Source: Thiothrix phosphatis (GTDB taxonomy: Bacteria; Pseudomonadota; Gammaproteobacteria; Thiotrichales; Thiotrichaceae). Taken from it: a stretch of DNA of 64,000 bases. This document shows, in pieces, positions 50,032 to 57,559 of this stretch; the stretch's first letter is position 1, and the number at the start of each line of letters is the position of its first letter. A program made the translations under genes and the position numbers. The notes below the pieces were generated by a model. That model was not told the origin of the DNA. It saw only the letters and a program-made list of their open reading frames with translations, and searched no databases. Location: assembly GCF_035668035.1 (NCBI RefSeq), contig NZ_JAYMYJ010000094.1:10032-74031 (forward strand). The letters are read 5' to 3'.

Positions 50032-51219
50032 TTATTGCAGTGTAATCTCATAGGCTCGGGGCGTTGCCTCATCCCGGCCCTGTGCCACCACTTTCACCTT
50101 GTCCCCTGGCTTGTACGCCGCCAACGCCAGTTTCAGGTCGGCAATGCCGTGGATAACAACCTCATTTACTTTGGCAAGTTTGTCCCCTTTGCGTAGGCCT
50201 GCTTTCCCTGCCGCGCTGTTGGCTTCGACGCCGATAATTTCCAGGGCATTGTCCTTTTCATCCAGCATGACGCCCAGCTTGCCGGTGGGCGGCAGTTCCA
50301 CCGCCTTGCCCAGCAGCAAATAATCCGCCAGGCCGGGTTGCGCATCCTTTTCCTCAACGTTGGCGACCGTTGCGACGGTGACGCCTGGAACCTGCCGCGC
50401 CAAATCCTGCGGCACGCCTGCGCCGTGACTGATGTGCCCGGTTCCCGCGAACACCACCATCGGTTGCTGCGGATGCGCTTGCAGGTAATGGGCGATGTTG
50501 CCCGCCATGGTTTCGTCCCAGATGCGTTGCACCAGCAAAAAGTGCTCGAACTGTTTGTTGTCCTGGGGATGCGCGGCGAACGCCTTTTCCAGCCGGGCGC
50601 GGTAGGCGGCTTCCGCTGGATGGATGACCGGCGGCAGTTGCGCCCGCTCCGCTGGGGTGAGCGCTTCCAACCCGCCCTTGGCAACCTTGCGGGTCAGTTC
50701 GACCGGCGCGTTCAGGGCAATGACCGGCAGATGTTTGGCTTTGGCGAAGGCCATGACCGGGCGCAATAGCCGGTAGTCATAACCCCAGCGCCCGTAATAT
50801 TCGCTGCGGTTGAGCAGCTCACTTTCGCTGATCTTGCCCGCCAGATAGTCATTCAGCACGCTTTGGAACGGTTGCTGGAACCATTCCACGCCAATCGCCA
50901 AGTTGGGGTTGCGTTGCTGCAAGGCCTGCAATATGGCCAGTTGGTTGAGGTGATGGCCGTAATGGTCATGCATTTCGCCGACGAACACCACCCGGTTGGC
51001 AGCCAGCTTTGCCATCAACGCGGGGAAATCCAGCGGCGGGTTCTGATTGACAGCGGTGGGCGGATGCTCCTCAATATAGCGCAACGAATCCGCCAGGGCG
51101 GCGTCTTCCGGCAAGTTGGCGGCGTTGTCCGCCCGCGACGGATAGGCAGCCAAGCAAAACGCCGTCATGACCATGACGCCCAACCAATGGAAAACCCCTT
51201 TATGCGCTTGTTGAACCAT
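50032..51219 (-). CDS. ChaN-like (DUF399) protein with C-terminal PDZ domain
   Basis: The 395-residue protein has a signal-like N-terminus (hydrophobic GVMVMTAFCLAAYPS), a ChaN/DUF399 domain (about 65-280, with VVFVGEMHDHYGHHLNQL, GVEWFQQPFQ and VVFAGTGHISHGAG), which in relatives binds haem, and a PDZ domain (about 300-390, GVEANSAAGKAGLRKGDKLAKVNEV). The ATG at 51219 follows AGGA by 7 bases; an upstream open frame to 52338 is a shadow of the opposite gene. Its first 30 bases overlap the start of the divergent M1 peptidase gene. Likely periplasmic, in iron or haem handling (inferred). Confidence 0.75.
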   Translation of the reverse strand: MVQQAHKGVFHWLGVMVMTAFCLAAYPSRADNAANLPEDAALADSLRYIEEHPPTAVNQNPPLDFPALMAKLAANRVVFVGEMHDHYGHHLNQLAILQALQQRNPNLAIGVEWFQQPFQSVLNDYLAGKISESELLNRSEYYGRWGYDYRLLRPVMAFAKAKHLPVIALNAPVELTRKVAKGGLEALTPAERAQLPPVIHPAEAAYRARLEKAFAAHPQDNKQFEHFLLVQRIWDETMAGNIAHYLQAHPQQPMVVFAGTGHISHGAGVPQDLARQVPGVTVATVANVEEKDAQPGLADYLLLGKAVELPPTGKLGVMLDEKDNALEIIGVEANSAAGKAGLRKGDKLAKVNEVVIHGIADLKLALAAYKPGDKVKVVAQGRDEATPRAYEITLQ

Positions 51220-53187
51220 CTTGTTATCCTGCTGGTAGTGTTTCTGCCGATCCGCCTGCTGGCCGCAGACCCGCCGGTGCTGGATCATGTCCTGCGGGTG
51301 ACGCCGGATGTCAGTGGCGGCGGCCTGCAAGTGGAGGATAGCCTGCGCGTACCGGCGGCGTTGCGGGCAAACGGGCGTTTCGAGTTTGGGCTGGGGCCGC
51401 AGTTCACGCTGGATGCCCCAGTGGCGCAACCCGTTTCCCCAGGCCGTTATAGTATTCCATTTCCGGAAGGCGCACAGGAAATCACCCTCAAATACCATGG
51501 CAGACTGGCTTCCACCGAGGATTGCGCGTGGCTGGCCGAAGCTTGCGTCCTGCTCAGTGAGCGCGGGATGTATCTGGATGGCGGCAGCCGCTGGTATGCG
51601 CAATCCGGCGACACTTTGCACACGTTTGCATTGCAGGCCAGTTTGCCAACCGGTTGGGTCAGCCTCAGCCAGGGGGAACAATCCGGTGACGGCTGGCACG
51701 AAACCCATCCGCAGGATGAGATTTACCTGCTGGCGGGCAAATTCCACGTTTACCAGCAGCCCGGCAAGCACGCCACGGCGATGGTGTATTTGCAGCAGGA
51801 CGCTCCGGAACTGGCCAAGCGCTACCTGCAAACCGCCCAGCAATACCTGGATGAATATTCTGCGTTGCTGGGCGACTACCCCTACGCCAAGTTCGCCACG
51901 GTGGAAAGTTTCTGGGAAACCGGCTGGGGCATGCCTTCCTTCACCCTGCTGGGGCCGAAGGTGTTGCGCCTGCCGTTCATCCTGCACTCTTCGTTTCCGC
52001 ATGAAATCCTGCACAACTGGTGGGGCAATGGCGTGTATGTGGACGCCAGCGGCGGCAATTGGTCGGAAGGTTTGACCGCCTACCTGGCCGACCAGCGCAT
52101 TAAGGAGCGGATGGGCGAGGGCGCGGAATACCGCCGCTCCACCTTGCAGCAATACGCCGCCTTTGTCGGTGAACACGATGATTTCCCCCTCAGCCGGTTC
52201 CGCAGCCGCCACGATGCCGCCAGCCAGGCAATCGGCTACGGCAAGGCCATGATGCTGTTCCACATGTTGCGCCAGCAGTTGGGGGATGAGAAATTTTTTG
52301 CCGGGCTGCGGGATTTTTACCGGACTTACCGCTTCCACCGCGCCACATTCAACCAGCTGCTGGACAGCCTGAAGGTGGATGCAGCTTTCCGCCAGCGTTG
52401 GGTGGACGGCGTGGGGGCACCCAGCCTCGCCATCCAGTCACAGACGCTCACACAGGAAGGCTCCGGTTATCGCCTGCAACTGACGCTGAAGCAACAACAG
52501 GCGGGCGCTGCGTTTCCGCTGGCGGTTCCCGTCCGTATCCGTTTCGCTGACGCAGGCCGCTTGGAGCAGCATGAAACCCTGCACATGCAACAGGCCAGCC
52601 AAAGCTTCGAGCTGATGCTGCCCGCCAAACCGGCGCAAGCCGCCATTGACCCGGACTTCGACCTGTTCCGCCTGCCAGACCCCGCCGAATTGCCCGCCGC
52701 CATCAATACGCTGTACGGCACGGCGGAAAAGACCTATGTGCTGGCGCGCCAAACGGACGACGCCATGCAGGTCGCCTGGGAAAGCTGGCTGGATACGCTC
52801 AAGGCCGCGGACAAAAACCTGCGGGTGCAATACGACGATGCGCCATTGCCTGACACCGGCGCGGTCATCCTGCTGGGCGGCGACAACGCGGCGTTGCAAG
52901 GTTTGCTGGATCGCGCGCAAGAACCGTTCCGCCTGACCGACGCTGCCTACACCCTCAACAGCGTCAACTACACCTGCGGCCTGCACACGCTGGCGCTGGC
53001 CTTGCACGCCGGACGGCAGAACATTGTCCTGCTGGACGCTTCTTCCCCCGATGGGCTGGACAGGATGCTGGCGAAGCTGCCGCATTACGGCAAATACAGC
53101 TATCTGGTGTTCAATAGCGCGACAGGTGAGAATGTGGCGAAAGGTCAATGGGAAGTGACAGATTCGCCGTTGACGGTAAGTTTTTAG
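51187..53187 (+). CDS. M1-family metallopeptidase-like protein
   Basis: The 666-residue protein has a signal peptide (RLLNHLVILLVVFLPIRLLAA), a beta-rich N-domain, and the M1 zinc site: HEILH at His272 followed 18 positions later by Glu in GGNWSEG. This is one residue shorter than the standard HEXXH-X18-E spacing. The family's GAMEN-type exopeptidase loop is not evident (GWGMPS in the expected region), so it may have unusual specificity. The C-terminal part (about 420-660) is of unclear fold. Start is ATG at 51187, or the one at 51202 just before the signal peptide; neither has a good ribosome-binding site. Its 5' end overlaps the divergent ChaN gene. Confidence 0.75.
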   Translation: MENPFMRLLNHLVILLVVFLPIRLLAADPPVLDHVLRVTPDVSGGGLQVEDSLRVPAALRANGRFEFGLGPQFTLDAPVAQPVSPGRYSIPFPEGAQEITLKYHGRLASTEDCAWLAEACVLLSERGMYLDGGSRWYAQSGDTLHTFALQASLPTGWVSLSQGEQSGDGWHETHPQDEIYLLAGKFHVYQQPGKHATAMVYLQQDAPELAKRYLQTAQQYLDEYSALLGDYPYAKFATVESFWETGWGMPSFTLLGPKVLRLPFILHSSFPHEILHNWWGNGVYVDASGGNWSEGLTAYLADQRIKERMGEGAEYRRSTLQQYAAFVGEHDDFPLSRFRSRHDAASQAIGYGKAMMLFHMLRQQLGDEKFFAGLRDFYRTYRFHRATFNQLLDSLKVDAAFRQRWVDGVGAPSLAIQSQTLTQEGSGYRLQLTLKQQQAGAAFPLAVPVRIRFADAGRLEQHETLHMQQASQSFELMLPAKPAQAAIDPDFDLFRLPDPAELPAAINTLYGTAEKTYVLARQTDDAMQVAWESWLDTLKAADKNLRVQYDDAPLPDTGAVILLGGDNAALQGLLDRAQEPFRLTDAAYTLNSVNYTCGLHTLALALHAGRQNIVLLDASSPDGLDRMLAKLPHYGKYSYLVFNSATGENVAKGQWEVTDSPLTVSF

Positions 53188-53320
53188 GCGATGTCCGCTT
53201 GCCCTTTGCCTAAATGGTGTTTTTGCTCCATCTATCCGGGGGAAACAACCGGCTATTCCTGTCATCGTCATCAAGTTTGCGGATGTCGATTACGAGGTGA
53301 TGATTCAAAAAATTTATAAT

Positions 53321-53425
53321 ATGATTCTTTCATCAAATCATGAATGCCTTGGTTTGATGTTGACCTCTCGTTTTTTCGACTCTCTTTGTAGATGGATTTA
53401 GCCGGGTTTTTACCCGGCTTTCTTT
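53321..53425 (+). ncRNA. Candidate small RNA with own promoter and terminator
   Basis: The 357-base gap between the M1 peptidase and GST genes holds TATAAT (53315-53320), a stem-loop (CATCAAA at 53331 with TTTGATG at 53353) and a strong terminator (53400-53425). A transcript of about 100 bases is expected. A 26-codon ORF beginning at 53321 lacks a ribosome-binding site. The -35 is weak. Confidence 0.35.
53400..53425 (+). terminator. Rho-independent terminator
   Basis: Perfect 8-base stem (AGCCGGGT / ACCCGGCT) with a TTTT loop, followed by TTCTTTTT. It is 212 bases past the M1 peptidase stop. Confidence 0.8.
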
Positions 53426-53544
53426 TTGCTTGCTCCCCCCACACATTGCGGACAGGTATGCAGTGACACTGGCGGAAGCCCGCTATATTGTGCTGGAATG
53501 TTTGCCTGCACATGCATCCAGCCATCCACAGGAGAAGGAATCCA

Positions 53545-54144
53545 ATGTCACCGCTCAAACTTTACAGCGCCCCCCTTTCCGGCAATGCCTACAAAATACG
53601 CCTGTTGCTGGCCATGCTGGGGCTGGATTATGAACTGATCAATGTGGATCTGCGGGCAGGCGAAAACCTGACAGCGGAGTTCCTGCGCCTCAATCCACGC
53701 GGGCAGGTTCCCGTATTGGTGGATGGTGACACCGTGATCTGGGATTCGCTGGCGATTCTGGTGTACCTCGCCCGTCGCTATGGCGATGGTGAGTGGCTTC
53801 CGACGGATATTCCTGGGGAAACGCAGGTCATGCAGTGGCTGGCGGTTTCCGAAAACGAGCTGCTGTATGGGCTGGCGCGGGCACGGGCGGTTGTATTGCT
53901 GAAACGTCCGTTCAATCTGGAGCAGTGCCAAGCGGAAGGCAAGGCCGGGTTGGCGGTGATGGAGGCGCATTTTGCTGAAAATGCATGGCTGGCGGCGGGC
54001 AAACCGACGGTTGCCGATATTGCCTGTTACCCGTATGTGATGCTCGCGCCAATGGGTGAGATTAGCCTTGAGCCGTATCCCAACGTGCGGCAATGGTTGA
54101 CGCGGGTGGAAGCGTTGCCCGGCTGGGTGACGATGGAGGTATGA
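53545..54144 (+). CDS. Second glutathione S-transferase family protein
   Basis: The 199-residue protein has the GST N-domain (PLKLYSAPLSGNAYKIRLLLAMLGLDYELINVDL, then NPRGQVPVLVDGDTVIWDSLAILVYLARRYG) and a helical C-domain with the KPTVADIACYPYV block. It is not close to the GST at 48813. The ATG at 53545 follows AGGAGAAGGA. Substrate unknown. It precedes the convergent TetR gene. Confidence 0.9.
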   Translation: MSPLKLYSAPLSGNAYKIRLLLAMLGLDYELINVDLRAGENLTAEFLRLNPRGQVPVLVDGDTVIWDSLAILVYLARRYGDGEWLPTDIPGETQVMQWLAVSENELLYGLARARAVVLLKRPFNLEQCQAEGKAGLAVMEAHFAENAWLAAGKPTVADIACYPYVMLAPMGEISLEPYPNVRQWLTRVEALPGWVTMEV

Positions 54145-54189
54145 CGCCTGTGGGCTGTAGGGCTAGCGCCTGGATAAAGGTGTCATCAA

Positions 54190-54756
54190 TCAGGCTTGCT
54201 GATGTGAGCTTTGTTTGAGCAGACATTCGGCTACTTCCCACGCTTCTTTTGCGGCATTGTGGTTGCTTGTAACCTGGGCGGCCACGATGGCGCCGTCCAA
54301 CAGTATGTTGATCTGTACGGCCAGTTTTTTTGCAGATGCGGGGAAAATGTCTCCAAGCAGGGTTTCCAAATAGTGAGTCAATAGTTGCTTATGCTGGGCA
54401 GCGGCCTGATGGATGTCTGTGGTGGCATCCTGAAATTCGGCAGATGCATTAATGAACATGCAGCCGGAAAAGTCCGGCCTTGCAAACCATTCATGATGCC
54501 ATTTAAAGACTGCCCGAAGTTTGTCAATCGGGGTGTTGTGTTGCTTCACATACGTTATTAGTGAAGTGCGGAATACTTCGTCGCGCTGCTTCAATACGGC
54601 GAGGATCAGGTGTTGTTTGGATGGAAAATGTTTGTACATGGTCATTTTAGCGACACCTGCTTCGGCAAGAATGCGGTCAATGCCGATAGCCGTGTAGCCC
54701 CCACTGGCAAATAGCTCGGTTGCCTTGTCGATCAGAATTTCTCGCTTGCTTGACAT
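54190..54756 (-). CDS. TetR-family transcriptional regulator
   Basis: The 188-residue protein has the TetR DNA-binding domain (KREILIDKATELFASGGYTAIGIDRILAEAGVAKMTMYKHFPSKQHLILAVL) and an all-helical ligand-binding C-domain. The divergent gene encodes an HPP membrane protein; the imperfect palindrome at 54830-54845 is the likely operator. Probably represses that gene and itself. Confidence 0.92.
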   Translation of the reverse strand: MSSKREILIDKATELFASGGYTAIGIDRILAEAGVAKMTMYKHFPSKQHLILAVLKQRDEVFRTSLITYVKQHNTPIDKLRAVFKWHHEWFARPDFSGCMFINASAEFQDATTDIHQAAAQHKQLLTHYLETLLGDIFPASAKKLAVQINILLDGAIVAAQVTSNHNAAKEAWEVAECLLKQSSHQQA

Positions 54757-54829
54757 CCTGGCATGCCTTTTTCAAACAGAACGGTTTGTCTATTTCGAGC
54801 TTGCCAGTTTTGCTTTTTGATTGCTAGTA

Positions 54830-54845
54830 TACAGACCTGTCTATA
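54830..54845. promoter_or_regulatory. Likely TetR operator
   Basis: TACAGACCTGTCTATA is an imperfect palindrome with six of eight positions paired. It lies between the TetR and HPP genes, overlapping the HPP promoter region. Confidence 0.45.
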
Positions 54846-54865
54846 TTGTTATTGGGGAGGTGTTT

Positions 54866-55375
54866 ATGTATAGCTATTTTTCAAAAATGAAAGGAGGCGG
54901 CAAATGTCCGCCCTTGGCCGACATCAGGCAGGTTGCGATTGCCTGGCTGGGTGGAGTGTTTGCGATTGCAGTTGTAGCCTGGCTTGCTGACGCCAGTCAT
55001 TTGCCTTTGGTGTTGGGTTCATTTGGGGCGAGTTGTGTTTTGCTGTTCGGGTTTCCTGACAGCCCATTCTCGCAGCCACGTAATGTGATTGCGGGACATT
55101 TTCTGGCATCGTTGACTGGTCTGGTATTTCTGGCCCTGTTTGGGGCGCATTGGTGGAGCATGGCGCTGGCGACTGGAACTGCCATTGCCTTGATGCAGCT
55201 TACCGGAACGGTTCATCCTCCGGCAGGTTCAAACCCGGTGATAGTCATGTTGTCGGCTCCTGCCTGGAAATTTCTGCTGACACCGACTTTGATAGGAGCC
55301 GTGGTGCTGGTTATGATGGCGGTTGTATTCAACAATTTGCCGAAGGAGCGAACGTACCCAAAATACTGGATTTGA
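54866..55375 (+). CDS. HPP-family membrane protein
   Basis: The 169-residue protein has about four membrane helices and the HPP-family block GTVHPPAGSNPVIVML, with SFGASCVLLFGFPDSPFSQPRN near the middle. Family members are proposed to help nitrite transport in chloroplasts and cyanobacteria; here the function is not known. The ATG at 54866 follows GGGGAGG. It is divergent from the TetR gene, which likely controls it. Confidence 0.88.
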   Translation: MYSYFSKMKGGGKCPPLADIRQVAIAWLGGVFAIAVVAWLADASHLPLVLGSFGASCVLLFGFPDSPFSQPRNVIAGHFLASLTGLVFLALFGAHWWSMALATGTAIALMQLTGTVHPPAGSNPVIVMLSAPAWKFLLTPTLIGAVVLVMMAVVFNNLPKERTYPKYWI

Positions 55376-55449
55376 GGCATGTTTGATATTGATGGGATTT
55401 GCATTGTAACAATGGCGGGTTGCGATAGATGATGAACGCAGGAATGTTT

Positions 55450-55995
55450 ATGCAAATGAAACCCCAACTGACGTTGCTGGCGGAATACAATACCTGGATC
55501 AATCAGCAGTTGTATGCTGTTGCGTCCCAGCTACCCACAGAAGCTTTGCAGGAAAACCGGCAGGCGTTTTTTGGCTCCATTTCCGGCACGTTCAACCATC
55601 TTTTGGTGGCTGATTTGATCTGGTTACGCCGGTTTGCCGCGCATCCGCACGGTTTTCCAGCCTTGAATGCCTTGCAGGATTTCCTGCACCCCTCCCGTTT
55701 GAATGACATCCTCTACCCGGATTTCCAGCAATTATGGGAAAAACGCACGGCTCTGGATAAGGTGATCGAGGCCTGGATTGACGAGTTGCAGGAAGCAGAC
55801 CTAGCGCTGGTTTTGGCGTACCACAATACCAAAGGGGTGGCTGCCAGCAAAAACTTCCTCAGCCTGTTGTTGCACTTTTTCACGCATCAGGTGCACCATC
55901 GGGGGCAGGTTACGACGCTGCTGTCACAGGCGGGGCTGGATTTTGGTGAGACCGATTTATTGCTGGGCATTCCAAATGTTGGGCAGGTTGACTAG
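55450..55995 (+). CDS. DinB-family protein
   Basis: The 181-residue helical-bundle protein has the DinB pattern: MKPQLTLLAEYNTWINQQLYAVASQLP at the start, the metal His in GTFNHLLVADLIW, and the His pair in FFTHQVHHRGQVTTLL. These proteins bind a metal and are often thiol-dependent transferases. Five ATGs are close together; I took the one at 55450, 6 bases after GCAGGA. Starts at 55429 or 55456 are also possible. It stands alone. Confidence 0.88.
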   Translation: MQMKPQLTLLAEYNTWINQQLYAVASQLPTEALQENRQAFFGSISGTFNHLLVADLIWLRRFAAHPHGFPALNALQDFLHPSRLNDILYPDFQQLWEKRTALDKVIEAWIDELQEADLALVLAYHNTKGVAASKNFLSLLLHFFTHQVHHRGQVTTLLSQAGLDFGETDLLLGIPNVGQVD

Positions 55996-56053
55996 ACAAC
56001 CGCCAAACACGATGAAAGGGGCTTTTGATTTCGGTCAGCTCTAGGGGATTGCC

Positions 56054-56560
56054 CTACTTCAGCCAGGACTGGTAAATCGGGTTCGTGTCCTTCATGTCCA
56101 GATACAACCAAACCATCCTGTCGGTAAACCATGCCTTGGTCACCATTATCCACAGCGCGCTTGTCACCAGTGCCCATACGTGCAAGCTGTATATGCCGTA
56201 GATCCATAGCGGAACCCCTAAAACCGATAGCGCCTGCAACACCCTACAGGCACGCAGGTGGTGTTGCGGAATATTTTCATGTTTTCTGTTCAAGTAAATG
56301 CGTTCACCGAATGTGCACATGGATGCCCAGTTGTGGGTTGATGCAGGTGCCCGGAAAATACGGGGGTTTAACCAGATCCAGAAAATGGAGACAGCGACCG
56401 GCACGATGGCAAGGCTGCCCCAATATTCCCTCGACCAGAACGCCAGCGAAAGCAGCGGCAAGGCAGTGAAGCGGGAATAGACGCTCCAGGGGTTGGAATG
56501 CCGTTGCCATACAGCCTCGTCCATCGACATCGACCGCTCAAGAAGCTTTAGCCAATCCAT
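56054..56560 (-). CDS. DUF6653-like membrane protein
   Basis: The 168-residue protein has four hydrophobic helices (about 30-45, 47-65, 108-125, 128-143) and the stretch MDEAVWQRHSNPWSVYSRF near the start. The pattern RHSNPWSVYSR with NPRIF and KHENIP fits the DUF6653 family as I remember it, without known function. It is on its own between DinB and the chimeric ORF. Confidence 0.6.
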   Translation of the reverse strand: MDWLKLLERSMSMDEAVWQRHSNPWSVYSRFTALPLLSLAFWSREYWGSLAIVPVAVSIFWIWLNPRIFRAPASTHNWASMCTFGERIYLNRKHENIPQHHLRACRVLQALSVLGVPLWIYGIYSLHVWALVTSALWIMVTKAWFTDRMVWLYLDMKDTNPIYQSWLK

Positions 56561-56787
56561 AACGCCACCTTTGGATAGTCACTATCCGGCCATGTTAGAT
56601 TGCGCCCCCACGCTTCGCCAGACTTTTGGTTGTTCTTATGCCTGTTGGAAATCGATCTGCACGATGCGTTGTCGCAGTGACGCCCTGACTTCCTCCAGCG
56701 TGATATTTTCCCGATTCGAAATCATATATTCTGGACAAACCTGAAAATCCCGATGAATGTCATTGAACAAGAAGGAAATAAGCACTG

Positions 56788-57447
56788 ATGAAAGGCTCAT
56801 GTTTCTGCGGCAGTATCGCCTTCGAAATTTCCGGGGAAATCCCCGATTTGTACCAATGCCATTGTTCGGAATGCCGCAAGACCACAGGTGCTGCGGCCAA
56901 TGCCGCTGCAACGCTGGTGACGGTTGCAAAGGGTGGGCCATTCGCCAGCCATATCCCCTTATTGCTGGAAGCTGGTGAGCCGCCCAGGTTGGTCGGCCAT
57001 CTGGCGAAAGCCAACCCGCAATGGCAGCACTTCGCGACAAACTCCCGCGTCATGGCGATTTTTCACGGTGCACACGCCTATGTCTCACCAACCTGGTACG
57101 AAAAGCCGGGTGTGCCGACCTGGAATTACGCCGCCGTGCATGTTTACGGGCGCGTCAACCTGATTCATGACCCTGCAACCTTACGCGCACAGATTAACCG
57201 GATGAGTCGGCATTTTGAGGGTGAAGGGGAAAAGGCATGGATTCCCGCCTACCCGGACAAAATGCTGGACATGATCGTCGGGTTCGTCATGGAGGTGGAG
57301 GAAGTGCAGGCAAAATACAAACTCAGCCAGAACCGTAGTCAGGTTGACCGGCAAAATGTCATCAGTGTCTTGCAGGAAAGTTCAGCGGAAAGCGGGCAAG
57401 ATGTCGCCAGCCTGATGCGGCGCACCTTGCCAGGAAACGCAGGGTGA
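56788..57447 (+). CDS. Chimeric ORF: GFA N-terminus fused to a PaiB-type FMN-binding domain
   Basis: Residues 1-40 match the first metal half of GFA/CENP-V proteins (SCFCG, then CHCSECRKTTGA). From about residue 41 on (ATLVTVAKGG onward) the protein matches PaiB-type FMN-binding regulators: ASHIPLLLE, HLAKANPQWQ, AIFHGAHAYVSPTWY, PTWNYAAVHVYGR and KYKLSQNR. The GFA part lacks the later Cys pair of the zinc site; the PaiB part lacks its first 25-35 residues. The reading frame is intact over 219 residues, and the ATG is good. It may be a nonfunctional fusion or a new gene. Confidence 0.75.
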   Translation: MKGSCFCGSIAFEISGEIPDLYQCHCSECRKTTGAAANAAATLVTVAKGGPFASHIPLLLEAGEPPRLVGHLAKANPQWQHFATNSRVMAIFHGAHAYVSPTWYEKPGVPTWNYAAVHVYGRVNLIHDPATLRAQINRMSRHFEGEGEKAWIPAYPDKMLDMIVGFVMEVEEVQAKYKLSQNRSQVDRQNVISVLQESSAESGQDVASLMRRTLPGNAG

Positions 57448-57559
57448 TGTATCACCTGTACACAATGGCCATCATTGCCAGACAGGTGCGCCATGTCCTG
57501 CCCTTGTCGGGGGTAAGCCAGTAATAGTTTTCAGCATTGTCGAGAAAGCAAGGTAGCGT

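Noticed and set aside
50032..52338. Long minus-strand frame of 768 codons taken as one gene
   Set aside because: Only the part from 51219 has ChaN and PDZ similarity; the upstream part is antisense to the M1 peptidase.
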